Source: Aquatica leii | Lineage: Eukaryota; Arthropoda; Insecta; Coleoptera; Lampyridae | Reading direction: 5' to 3' | DNA length: 64,000 nt | Assembly: GCA_035610365.1 (NCBI GenBank) | Contig: CM069437.1 | Span: 58,056,093-58,120,092, forward strand | Shown: piece after piece, positions 22,533-34,299 of the stretch | How the letters are laid out: the number at the start of each line of letters is the position of its first letter | How positions within the stretch are numbered: the stretch's first letter is position 1 | Notes under the pieces: generated by a model | Databases searched by the model: none | What the model was told of the DNA's origin: nothing | What the model saw: only the letters and a program-made list of their open reading frames with translations | Position numbers and translations under genes: made by a program

Positions 22533-23469
22533 ATGTTTTATGGTAAAAGTTTTATGTCTAAAAAAAAATTAATACTTTTCCATTGGCCCAATAATTTTTG
22601 TTTGCCATTGCGTACTTCACATGGGGTGTAATTATTAATAAGGTTTAAGAAAAAATAATAAAAAGTTATTCAAAATACAAAAATATAAAAATATCATGTT
22701 ACTTGTGTGCGGTTCATAAACCCGAAAGATAATCATAGAATGGTTCAGTGTTCAAGAAAGCAAATGACAATGTTTAAAAACATTTTTTATAATATGTAAA
22801 ACCTTAATCCTATTACTTAATAAAAGTTCCATTTTTCAAATTTTGCCATTCTTCTTATATTCAAATTTTAAAAAATAACAAGCAATAAACAAAGTACAAA
22901 AATGCAAACTACGAATAAATGTTAGAAATTTGTAGTGGAAATTAAGATTGCAATTGTTTAACCAGTAATTACGTTCTAATGATGATAATACTTCCTTTGC
23001 AATGAAAATCATAATGTTGACTTTAATTTAACCTAGATATATTAAAAATTTTAGGTTAATTAAAACAGCAATTTCATATTTGGGCATGCAGTTTAAATTT
23101 ATTATAGCAATTAATAAAATTTATTTAATTATAAATGGCAATTTGAATTTTTTTTAATTAAGGTCTATAGCATTAATTTAAAACTTAAGCAGAGAACACA
23201 TAAATATGTACATAAATAGAAAATTCGGTACCTTTTAGGGTACAATTTAGATACATACTTGCAGGTAAGAAACATGTTTTTTGAACGCTTGAGGCGATGT
23301 TTATGAAGAATAGTTAGTAACCCTGTAATATCGCTGCAAATAATGTTTATAATGCCAATGTTGTCAAATTTAACTAGGCGTTTTGTTATAACATAAGTTT
23401 GGTTGGCTACCTAGCAGGTCGCGCTTAAAAGTTTTCAAAAATTTTTTTGAGGCACAGTACATAGTTGCG

Positions 23470-23918
23470 GGTATTTGCTGTACAAATTGTTGAAAATTTT
23501 ATATACAATCCGATATAAACCTACATTTTATTATATCTGTATCAGTTTTGTAAAAGAATGTGGCGTGTTAGCATTTATACCAACACATCAAATTCATATT
23601 ACCTGAACATAAATAAATAAATAAAGAATAAATAAACACTGATAAACAAAATAAAGAAACACTAATAAAATGAAAGAACACTCATTTTTATTTTGTTTGT
23701 GGAACTATGAGTAAAATTGTAGAATTTTTATAGTTTGTGGAGGGAATCGCGAAAAAGTCAATTGATAACACTGGTGCAGAGTCCTCGGGCAGTTTTTCAT
23801 CAAGTCCATAGGTTAAGACGCTGCTGAGAAGTCGTGGTTAAATAAACACTTTCTAGAATCTTTATTGCTGACAATAGTAAAAATTTCTTTTTTACCGATG
23901 AGGAACATTGTATATATG
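23470..23918. other. intergenic stretch, nothing recognised
   Basis: AT-rich DNA with ATAAATAAATAAA runs near 23620; no coding or repeat end found. Confidence 0.4.
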
Positions 23919-24785
23919 CAGTGTTGAGTAGGATTTAGATCCCGGAATTAGATCCATTAAGTGGATCTTGTATCTGGGTTTAGATCATTTATAAGTTAGG
24001 ATCTAATATCATGAACTAGAATCCATTTAGCCAATGATCTTAAATACAGATCTAGATCATCTTATTTTACTATTTTTTAAATTAAATCATTTGACAAATT
24101 GAATTAAAATTTATTACACTTCTTAGAAAAGTATTAAAGTAAGTAGATATTTACAACGATTTGTAACAAATTGTGTAAGGTAGGCACATTTGGAAAAGAT
24201 TAAAAAATTCATTATCGGTATTTGCTAAAATGCTGCGTTTCTCACAAATACATCCGGCTTTAGGTTTCTATAATCTTTTACAATTTATTACCTTTTTGTG
24301 CAAATTTTGTTATTTTAACCTGAGAATATTAACAACTAACATTTGCGCTTAGCACTTAAGTTTAGTTAAAAATTAACATAATTACATAATTTTTTTAAAT
24401 TTTACATGTCAAGAAGCCGATTCATTATATGGCAAAACGATCTTGTGTATATAATGTGGTTTAAAATTATAAATATGGTTTATGGCTGTATATATGATTT
24501 CTAACAACTATATTAATACGTCAAACAGCTGATAAGGGAAAAAAAATAAAGTTTTTAATGTTAATGTTAAGATAGCTAAAAATTTTAAATATTGCTTTAA
24601 ATTTGGTCAATCAGCAAAATTCCCAAAATAGATCTATAAAGAATCAGATTCAACTTCAAAGATCTTGAATCGTGATCTAGATCCGTATGTACGTAAAGAT
24701 CTTGGATCTGGACCTAGATTCTAATATTCAAATGTATCTGGATCTGGATCTAGATTCCCAAATTGCGGGATCTTACCCAACACAG
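23919..24785. mobile_element. hAT-type MITE (867 bp) with perfect 8-bp target duplication
   Basis: The left end is CAGTGTTGAGTAGGAT; the right end reverse-complemented is CTGTGTTGGGTAAGAT. TATATATG flanks both sides (23911-23918 and 24786-24793), an exact 8-bp duplication as made by hAT transposases. The subterminal regions are dense in GATCTAGATC-like words, which could be transposase binding sites or foldback arms. No coding sequence. Confidence 0.88.
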
Positions 24786-24793
24786 TATATATG

Positions 24794-26416
24794 TATGTGC
24801 TAGAAGCGATTCGTTCAAACTTTGATATGATAAAAACTTTGTACGGTCCCACTGCAATTCTTTCTTGGAGTTTTGTTGGGGTAGGTAGACATTGTAAGAA
24901 TAAAAAAATTACCAAAACAAATGGAATTTTGTAATAGTAGCAGATTATCTTTAAACATTATATGGATTTTGTTTATAAATAACATTAATATACTTCGCTA
25001 GCTTTCGGATTGCAAGAATTTGAAATCAACAAGTAACAAAAAAATCTTATAAAAAAAATCTAAACAAAAACAAAGCTAATTTAATAATCTGCCATTTTTT
25101 AAGTAATTTTTTTGTTTTCCGTTGAAATTGGTGCCATTTCATATAGCAACAAGTTAAGTTAAAATTTATTGTGATGATAACATTTGTAGATATGAGTTTA
25201 CATTAAACGAATAAAAATTATGTTTAAACTTATGCAAAAGAATTTAAATTAAGAATTATACTTAGAACTACTAATTATTATTTAAATTACAAAATAACAA
25301 ATTGTAGCAGACACACTTCTTTGTTGACCAGCTTGGCATTTACTCGATAAACATAATTTATTTACTAGTTAGTTAAAAATTTTCAAAATTATTGTTTATA
25401 ATTGGGTACTTATATAATCAATTAACAAAATAATGTCTTTTAATCAATTACAGAAACACAAGTTCTTTAAATATTTGAGTTTATACATCTTTTATAAATA
25501 ATAACGACAATTTATAGATCGTGGATATCAATATCACTATACGTCGTACTTAAACTTTGAAAGAAATATAAAAAGTTTTAGGTAATCTGCAAATAAAGCA
25601 AAGAAGGGTAGCATATGTTTGTTAGTTTTAGGAGTAGTTTTGTTATAAAGAATTACCGATAACGTATATTTGTAGTTGGCTGTAATAATTTAAAAGGTAA
25701 AGCTTTTTGAAACTACAAGCATAAACAATAACTTTTTATTAGTATTTTTACAATTGTTTATAGTTTAATTTGAACTTTTTTGTTTGTTAGTAGATACGGA
25801 CAAAATAAAAATTATAAAACACATTAATGTAATTATATCTCTTAAAAACTAAAGACAAATTTGCATATTAGTTGCTTAGATTATTTGTAAGAACTAAGAT
25901 ACTACATTTTTCTATAATAAAAAAACTCATTTTAAAAACTTGTACACAAACATTTCTTTTATGTAGTTTTAGTTTTTATTGCCTATTGTTTTATTGATAT
26001 ATCGTTATATACACTAGCAAGTGGTATGATAGATTTATTTGTAATGGATATTAATTGATAATTTTAAGTACATAATTAAACAATTTTATTACTAATAGAC
26101 GTTGTTATCTTATACTTGTATTAATGTTACAGTATCTTAATCGTTTTGTCTCTTAATCTTATTGTACAATAAACAAACGAATACTTTTAATTTCCAATAA
26201 AAAGTTGATAATTGAAAAGTACTAATAAATTAACAACAAATTAGTAAAATTTATATGCGGTGCATTATTTTTTTTGTAATAAAGGATATAGGTGTTGTGA
26301 CATCAAAAATCATGTAGAATAATAGAATAAAACCAAATTAAGAAGACTGTTATGGTTGATAATTTTATAGTTCTTCGTTAAAAATGAGCTTAGAAACTAC
26401 TCAGGTTTTTTTATAG
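24794..26416. other. AT-rich intergenic DNA
   Basis: No coding motif, transposon end or RNA gene seen. A 21-base word at 25601-25621 recurs exactly at 50215-50235. Confidence 0.45.
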
Positions 26417-27180
26417 GCCGACACGTCGTGTGTTCACCATGTGTAAACTTCTTTAGGCAACTACAAACGTAATTATTTCGCAAAGGATCAAAACACAATA
26501 CAAAGGTTATAATGATTAGATATGGAACGCTATGAACATACAAGAAAAATTGAGTAGCTGCATCCAGTGGACAACATAAACCCATATTAGCTACTTTGCA
26601 ATTTAGAAATTAAATTATTATAAATGTTACTTAAATTGTTGGCATCACCATTAAAATTATTATTATTTTTGTGAATATGGATAAATCTTATTTCAGAAAC
26701 CAGTCTTCTTCTAAAATTTATTCTCTACCTCTAAAATTGTGGCATTATGGAAATCAATGTTATGTCCGGTGTTAATATGATGTACGGATAAAGCTGTTTC
26801 ACCATTTTTGTTAGTAGTATTTATGTTCGTTAAACCGATTTTTTACTTTCTGTTTAGTTTGTTCAATATAACACATTTGACAATCCATACAATCTAGTTT
26901 ATACACTACTTTGTATGTTAGTTTTGTTTTTCATTCTACTATAAAACATCTTATAAATAGTGTTAAAATTATAAATTGTAATTTTGGTATTATCTGTTTT
27001 TAAAATCGGGATAATTCTTTTAGTTAGACTAGAGACATTTATAATTTTGATATACATAATGTTAGTGTCAGGGTTAGTATTAGTTACGTTTATAAGTGAT
27101 GTCATACCATGTTCAAATTTATATCATCAAATTGTGGGCTACTTAAACCTACATTTTTTTTCATAGTCTTGATTTTTTTA
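26417..27180 (-). pseudogene. Penelope-like relic: linker, GIY-YIG nuclease and tail
   Basis: Read on the minus strand, 27105-26940 carries the RT-to-nuclease linker (SSLTKRIIPILKTDNTKI), 26935-26640 the GIY-YIG domain (YKLDCMDCQMCYIEQTKQKV, with the second Gly of the motif changed to Glu and later frameshifts), and 26470-26417 a degenerate version of the tail motif seen at 62634-62666. Same PLE family as the copies at 15.3 and 63 kb. Confidence 0.68.
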
Positions 27181-27189
27181 TGATGAGGG

Positions 27190-28888
27190 TGTTTATCCGC
27201 TGTACGGCGAAAAAATAGAGTTAAGCTCCTCCTTTAACTTTGTATGATAATTTAAACCAATGCATGAAGAGACAAGTTTACACGTCTCAAATTAGTAAAA
27301 GTGCAAAAACGTATAATTTTTAATAAATGTACAAAATTAAAAATTTCTACTTATAACAAGTTTTAAATTAATAATTACAACTTTATATATTAATTAAGTT
27401 ACACGATTTATTTTAAAAATTTATCAAATAACACTTGGAAGTAACAACTAAACATTTAAACAGATGTTTGTTGTGATACTGACTTAAAAATTTGAACCAA
27501 TAACAAAATTGTATTCAAATTTAGCGCGGATTTATTGGGAAGGACTTAACTCTATCTGTTCGCTGTACAGAAAATATATAAATAATTAACGGTTCTATTC
27601 GAGACTATAGGTTTTGTATACTATTCACTAACTAACGTGTTAGTGGTACAGTTTCTACTAACTCTAATATTTAAAAATGGCAGAAACTACTGTTTTATGT
27701 AGATCATTAAGCATTTTTAGAGTGTTTTCAATTTCTATTTCAGATAATTATCAACATGACAAAATAAAAATAAAGGTGTAAACGTTCATTTGTTCTTTAA
27801 ATCGTGCATTACAGGGTTAGCTAAAATAAACGAAGGTGGATTATCCATGCTGTTGCCAAATTTTTAAACGTACGTTATACCATTACATAAAAATTAGCTC
27901 GACTCAAAATTAAACTATCTAAAGTAGTATGACTTTTCAAGCCATTTCAATACTTTTTTAACTATAAAACTATATAAAAATGTAACATAATTATATGGTA
28001 TTATTATATTTTTAATTTTTTCTATCAATAATTTATATAAGTTTTTGATGTTATGTTCAAACATTTAAGAGATATTCTGTTTTCTATTGGTAAAGTAGGA
28101 GCTCCTATACATGAAAGTATAGGGGTGTACTGGTATACGTTACGAGTATTTTGTACGTAGTAGTTATGTATTCACTTAGTTCAGTCATTTTAGATAGAAT
28201 ACTGGGCAAACCCGGAAAAAATTGTAAACAAGCTTCATCGTGTTTATGACGTCACAAGGTGGCGCTTTCCGGTTCTCACTTAAACGATTGTATTTCTGTA
28301 ACCACTGGACCAATTTTAATGATATTGGGCTCTCTCAATAGTCATTAACAAGCTGTACAACATGATTTTACTGTAATGTTTCTATTATTTACCCAAGTGC
28401 ACATAAAAGCATAAACGTGTATTACCTTACCGATATTAGAGCCCTTTTCTAGTACTAAGTTTTTAAATTAACAAAAAATTTAATTTTTCACATAACAAAA
28501 TATGTTCCCCTTTTTTTCTTCTTGCTAAAATGTGTACTTTTTTAAAAATCGAATTAATATGGACCGAGTTATTATTTATTATACATAAAAAAGTGCAACA
28601 TAGATCTGCATTCACTGTAACCGTAATTAATTCAGTTATATTGGAAAAACATTGTTCGGACCTGGAAAAATGATTATTATATCGAAAAGCTGAATTTTTT
28701 GCATGATCATAGATTTCCCCTTCTCCCACCTTTTCATTTGCCTACGCAAGGTTCATCTGTCATACGATGACGTCATTAAAATGATGCTGCTATCGGAAGC
28801 TGCTATACTAGTTTTACTTTCATTTTTATAAGAATGAGGTGTAGTGCGTGAACGTATAAAGGATCATGGTTTTGGTGCATTTATAAAA
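27190..28888. other. intergenic stretch with two TGACGTCA-type sites
   Basis: AT-rich, no gene recognised. ATGACGTCA words occur near 28248 and 28766, on either side of a moderately complex stretch; they may be promoter elements of the relic that follows or chance. Confidence 0.35.
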
Positions 28889-30545
28889 ATGGAAACAGAA
28901 ATTTGTGTTTTATGCAACTGTCCTTTAGAAAATGGTACAAAATTAAGAACTATCTAAGGATTACAAACATTTCGAGATATTAGTTTAAAGATTCGTGACG
29001 GGTTGGAGAATAAATTTGATGTTTAATCTTTAAAGGTGCATCTACACTGCTCTACTCGTATATCTACAAAATAATCCTATTCGTAATTCTCGATTAACCA
29101 AAATTCTTTATACCAAATTGTGATTTGACTGTTCAAGTTTTGACATGAGAAATTCACAAGGTTTTTTTTGCTATTTCCTCAGACAAAAATAGTCAAGACC
29201 TAGGTACACCAAAACGGAAGCTAAAAATGTTGTTCAAGGTTTACCTCAACCATCACCACCTTCGCTCAGGTTTTCAAAAAGCCGTTTTAACATAAAGACA
29301 CATTGTTTATTTTGTGGTAATGAAATTGACTTGAAATATGAGCAGAAAAAGTCTTGGAACTTAAGACGGAAAGTGAACGAGGTTTCAACTATTTCTTTCA
29401 AAGAAACTGTCTTAGAAAAAGCTAGAGACCGCGGAGACGATTGGGGAGATTTTGTTCAAATAAGAGTAGCCGATTGGGTAGCTTTAGTAGCCGCTAAAGC
29501 CAAATATCACCGCAACTGTTACATTAAGTTTCCCACTAAAGTGAAAGAGAAAAATCCGGGAAGACCTAAAGATATTGTTAAAGTAAAAGCATTCGATAGT
29601 ATGTGTTCTTTTTTGTAGGAAAATGAGGACTGTCAATTTAGTCTAAAAGAGTTGGAAAAGTTATATGGAAAAAGTATGTAAGGATCTACGCTGCGAACCC
29701 TACAACAGAAAGTACATTAAAGAAAAGTTATTGTTCAAGTACGGCAATTCTATACGCATAACGGAGCGAGCCGAAAAAAACGCGGTGATAAATATGAAGG
29801 GGACGGCAGACAAACTTCTGTACGACAATTAGTATTTGCATCGCAAAGACAAGGAAATAGACAAAAGGCAGCAAATAGTGCAGAAAACTGCTAAAATAAT
29901 TCGAGAGGATATTTGAATGAAGGTATATAATTTATCCAAGTCAAATAGATTTATCATACTCCAAAACTGTTAATATTCCAGAAACGTTAATGAGTTTTCT
30001 TAAGACTATAGTAAGCTCGAAATCAAGCGACCAGACACAAGTGATGAATAAGCGTAACGTAATCGCTCAAGCTATAGTTGCAGCTTGCAGGCCCAGAACC
30101 TTCATTTCTGCAATTCTGATGAATGTAGGCATTTATATTCATCGCGATTATGGCTCCCGATAGCTGGTGGACTTATTGAACAGGCTTGGGTTTTGAACAA
30201 ATTACAACGAAATTCAGCGTTATGAAAATTGTATTATCGAAAATGAAAAAAATAAAAAACCGAGGGATACATTCAGTTTTCCTTTGATAACGCTGATTTC
30301 AATGTTTGAAATCTAACGGGTCATGTTGAACTGCTACATTCAGTTCTGCGCTCTACGAGTAGCAAGATTAGAGAATCTCTTGTTAAAGGAACAATGGACG
30401 TAACATGGTACAGAAAACCACAGAATTTTGGTTTGAAAAATGTTCGTATGAAGCGACTGGCCGAACCGTCTCCTGAAGAAGTCGCCGAATTGACAAAAGC
30501 AAATGCTATTAATATTTTGTGGTTATGTGGAAGCTGGGCAGGTAA
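28889..30545 (+). pseudogene. relic of an unassigned, multi-copy insect gene family (TE-associated)
   Basis: Starts METEICVLCNCPLENGTKL at 28889 with a zinc-binding CxxC...C pattern. It continues after stops with KTHCLFCGNEIDLKYEQKK and an open stretch 29331-29618 (FKETVLEKARDRGDDWGDFV, VAAKAKYHRNCYIKF), then pieces RITERAEKNAVINMK, IVAACRPRTFISAILMNVGI and GFCTNYNEIQRYEN, and ends at 30540 in CGSWAG followed by GTAATA, a probable donor site. I recognise these phrases from a family with many copies in arthropod genomes, probably carried by a DNA transposon, but cannot name it. At least five stops or frameshifts make it a pseudogene. Confidence 0.55.
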
Positions 30546-30572
30546 TAATTATTTAATTTTCTTACGTACGTT

Positions 30573-32002
30573 TGTTACAAGCTTTATGTCTTACGAACCT
30601 TGCACGGCCAACACACACAATCGGAGGTAGGGGAGGTTCACAGGAAGTATGCTTAAAGGCACCAGAGCTAATCCAAGATAACACTTCTGTCTCGCTCACG
30701 ACAGACGATCCAAACTTGTAACCCAATTGGAGGTTCGTAATCCTTATTACTCTGATGTTCGAGTAGTCAAAATTAGTTAATAGATAACGATAATAACAGG
30801 AGAAAAAAAAATAAAAGAGAGATTAACAATTATAATCACTTTAATGACTTAACGTTGGATACTAATAAGAATATATGAAATTTCTTCACCTATCGATGCT
30901 CGAATGGTTTCCATGTAGAATTAACAAATATCACAGTTTTGCTTTAGTAGCGCAGTAAATTGACAACTATACGCTAAATGCGCAAACCTTAAATACTAGA
31001 ATGAATAACAATTTTCATCAACAAGTAGAGGAGACTTTGATTTCGTAATACATAAAATTTACTAGATTATATCGAAGTTCTGATACATGAATGCCCGCAG
31101 TATCGGCAACACACACTACACATTGAAATTGTCGGCATGGACAGCACCAAAAGTCTCAGAATAAATATGTTTTCCCTTACAGCATGCGATACAGTTATGA
31201 AATGATTAAGATTACCTTATTGGTATATAAGCGATAACGTAATTACGGTCATTAACATTAAATACAATTCTGTGAATAACTTTCGTGATCCCGATATAAA
31301 AGTCAAACAAATAACTCACCCCAAAATCCAGTTTCCACTTCCACGGGGAAAACGTTTTCCCGTCAGTGGCATGCAATAAATAGTGAAAAGCAAATCGGAT
31401 CACAACCTAGTTCACACAGAACAAAAGCTAAAAAAATAGTATTAATAAATCATTACATGTTACATAAAAACCCGTTGTATCGTGTACTGTAAGGAACAAT
31501 TTTAACACAGGTGGCTAATAACACAATCGACTAGTATACAGGTAGTAACATCTCCCACGGTAAAGCTGATATTAATTACTGGTATTAATTGCCTCCGCAT
31601 TAAAATTCTGCCTTTGTATCGCAGCGTTCTTAGCTCTACAGCTTCCGATTATTATTCCCCATTTCTTTGTTGAAACGTACATGTGCTCGAAGCGGGTAGA
31701 AAATGGCTATTAAATGAAGGAGGAATTACAAACTAATTTTTATAAAACGACAGCAATTATCTTACCCTGTGACGACTCAACTATTTTATGAACGTAATGT
31801 AATTACAATTTGATTTCCATTATTCCGGATGGTACTGAAAGAAATTACTTAAGACGTACAGACCATTTTAAGCAATTGACAGTTTCGCAATTTTGTCGTA
31901 AAATGACAGTCGCGAGAAAAGATCGGTAGAGGGCGTCAAAACCGGAATCTAATTTCAATTCAATATGCAGGGTCTTCCGTAATGAAAATTTCGTACGTAA
32001 CA
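30573..32002 (+). mobile_element. solo LTR (1430 bp), second copy of the 7.1-8.5 kb family
   Basis: Ends are TGTTACAAGC and CGTACGTAACA, flanked by CGTT at 30569-30572 and 32003-32006. Long blocks match 7085-8474, for example TCTTACGAACCTTGCACGGC and AATGAAAATTTCGTACGTAA. The copy sits just downstream of the donor-like GT at 30541. The middle (about 31500-31850) differs from the first copy. Confidence 0.8.
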
Positions 32003-32099
32003 CGTTATTCCCGAAAGCCACAAAATAAAGATGGCCGGCAAGAGTAGGAACGTAATTTCCACCACACTATAAAAATTCAAACCTTGCTAGGTGACTGAA

Positions 32100-32834
32100 G
32101 ATTAATTTTATTGGAACTATTAACACTCTACGGATTGCAAATGGAAAACGGTCATCTTTATTTCACCTAACAAAAATCTTAATAAGAAACTGTTTCAGAA
32201 AAGCAGACATATATCGAGCAATTAACAAACACAGTAAGAAAAAACCAAAAAAGGAAGAACCCGTCACAACTTCCTTTCTTCCTTACATAAAAGGCTGCAC
32301 GGATAAAATAACCAGGATACTTAGAGGGAAAAATATCAAAGTGATCTTCACTGCAACAAATAAAATAGCCGCCAATTTCTCAAAATCAAAAGAAACAAAA
32401 GCACCACTCGAGGAACCAGGGTTCTACCACATCCTTTGTTCATGTGGACTGGCTTACATAGGTCAACTTAGCTACCGGATTAAAAGAACATAAGGCAGAT
32501 ATAAAGAAACATAACACAAGATCTGCTATTGCGGAACACCTTTCAAACACCGGTTACACGATAAAATTTGAAGAGGCAACAATGTTGGCTAAATCCCAAA
32601 GCTTCAGGCTTTAACTATACAAGGAAGCCATTGAAATCCAGAAGTACGACAATTTTTATAGGGATAATGGAATCGATCTAGCGCCAAGATAGAAAAACAT
32701 GTTTCGGAAAACTAATGAATCGGAATCGTCACGAACCACTGACCCGAACGGCGTAATATAAAGGCTTGTTAGGATCCTATATCTTGAGTTTCAGTTTTTT
32801 CTGAAGAAGACAGCGACATGACTGTCGAAACGTC
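32100..32834 (+). pseudogene. Penelope-like relic (second PLE family): linker, GIY-YIG and tail
   Basis: Frames read CFRKADIYRAINKHSKKKPK, RILRGKNIKVIFTATNKIA and GFYHILCSCGLAYIGQLSYR (CxC zinc pair and YIGQ of GIY-YIG), then frameshifted remnants to 32690. It differs from the 15/26/63 kb PLE family in its linker and in CSCG. The tail ends in a hammerhead-like motif at 32801-32834. It lacks the RT, so it is 5'-truncated. Confidence 0.72.
32801..32834 (+). ncRNA. hammerhead ribozyme-like motif in PLE tail
   Basis: CTGAAGA (consensus CUGAUGA with one change) at 32801-32807, a perfect 5-bp stem GACAG (32809-32813)/CTGTC (32822-32826), then GAAACGTC at 32827-32834. This is the core order of the minimal hammerheads known from Penelope-like elements. 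The U-to-A change in the core probably abolishes cleavage. Confidence 0.55.
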
Positions 32835-32839
32835 AAACA

Positions 32840-34157
32840 TTGTAAATTTTTCAAAGTTTGTAAGTTTTATAAATTTTGTGAAAAGTGTAAATATGGAAAG
32901 CGGTTCAAAACCCGAAAATAATTATTTGTTAAAAAATCATGACCGCGAAACCCTCAAAAATAAAACTAAACATATTGTATTGTATTTGTAAATTTTTTTA
33001 ATTTTTGAGACAATTTTAATATCTCGTTTGTTAAAATGAAGTTACGATTTGCTAGTGATTGTTGTCATATTTTATTTAAAACTTTTATTTTAGATTCAAT
33101 AAAGCGTCAGATTTATTTTAATTATTTATATTCATTTTGCATAGATCAGAATCTCTAGGTTCACTCAGATGACCTAATAGTTGAGGTAGTTAAAAAATCT
33201 GATCTTTTTATTTTGAGGGAGAGTAATTATTAGTATTAATCATTAGTTTTGATTAGTTTTTTTAACTTACTGTCAATTGAAAAATGATAATTGTCAGTAG
33301 TGTTTTGCTTGATTTTACTTATTTATGGAATATATTGGTAATATTTTTCTATTCGTGCGGTTGCACTAAAGTAACTTGACTTAAGTGATATAAATTCCGT
33401 TTTATTTTATTACCGTTGCTTGCAGAGATGATTGGTGAATTTGTTTATTATAAACGTTAACGGTTGATGAGTTAGCTTGTGAATTAATAGTTTTGTAGAT
33501 ATTAAAAAATGCATACACATATGTACTTAAAATAATATGATTAGATTAGATATTAAGGAATATTGCTTTGAATTTTTTTATCTTGTTCTTGTTAAAATCT
33601 GAAGTATTGGATGATTTTAAATCAAATAACTTTATCTTTTTAATTATAAACAATTTTTTTAACATATAGAAAAACAACAATTATACTTTTGATACTAATA
33701 GTTTTTATTGTCATTTTTAAGCTAGACTACATTTAAGATGTTAGTAATAAAAATTACCTGAATATTATATCCAAACGTGCATAACTTTCATTTTTGTCAT
33801 GTGTACAAGTTTTCATATTCATATTGGTTATCTGTATTAAGTATATGTAGAGTTATTTGGTTTTCTTATAAAAATGACGTCTCAATGCGCAGAATACAAA
33901 AACGCGTTTGGCATCAGCTTATGTCCGTTATACCAAACAACCTAAAAATTTTTTCATTGTAACAATTTCAAATTTAGCATTTTTTACATAACTAATGTTT
34001 TTATTTATATTATTTCGTATGAAATGACGTATATGTGCAAATGTTCATAACAAAACCAAAACTTTAACAAGTACAAGAACTTGTGCAACTTTAAACTTCA
34101 AACTTGAATGCCAACTGACTCACAGAGTATTATAATAGTACATGCCTTTAACGCAAA
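32840..34157. other. AT-rich intergenic DNA
   Basis: No coding motif or element end recognised. Confidence 0.45.
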
Positions 34158-34298
34158 GAAGTATCAGTTTTAGATAAACATAAGTTATCCACGGACATTA
34201 TATTTTGAATGATTAAATATCGTTAGATTTAATTAGTTACGTATAGTTATAAACGTGTAAATACTTTGTTATAAATAAATTAGTTTTAAAATTCGTTA
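34158..34298 (+). repeat. LTR fragment of the old gypsy family (uninterrupted)
   Basis: Matches 7028-7075 joined to 8507-8590 without the 1.39-kb insertion: shared words TTTTAGATAAA, AAATATCGTTAGATTTAATT and TAGTTTTAAAATTCRTTACA. It shows the LTR sequence before the nested insertion. Confidence 0.7.
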
Positions 34299-34299
34299 C

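Larger units (their letters stand above)
20528..23462. mobile_element. inverted-repeat (foldback-like) element with internal tandem units
   Basis: About 135 bp at 20528-20665 recur, reverse-complemented and roughly 85% similar by eye, at 23327-23462; shared landmarks are TGCCTCAAAAAA, TTTTAAGCGCGACC and TATTTGCAGCGATAT. Between them lie a TG microsatellite, three 454-bp tandem units and a 24-bp perfect inverted repeat. There is no transposase, so it is non-autonomous or a relic. Target duplications could not be fixed. Confidence 0.6.
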
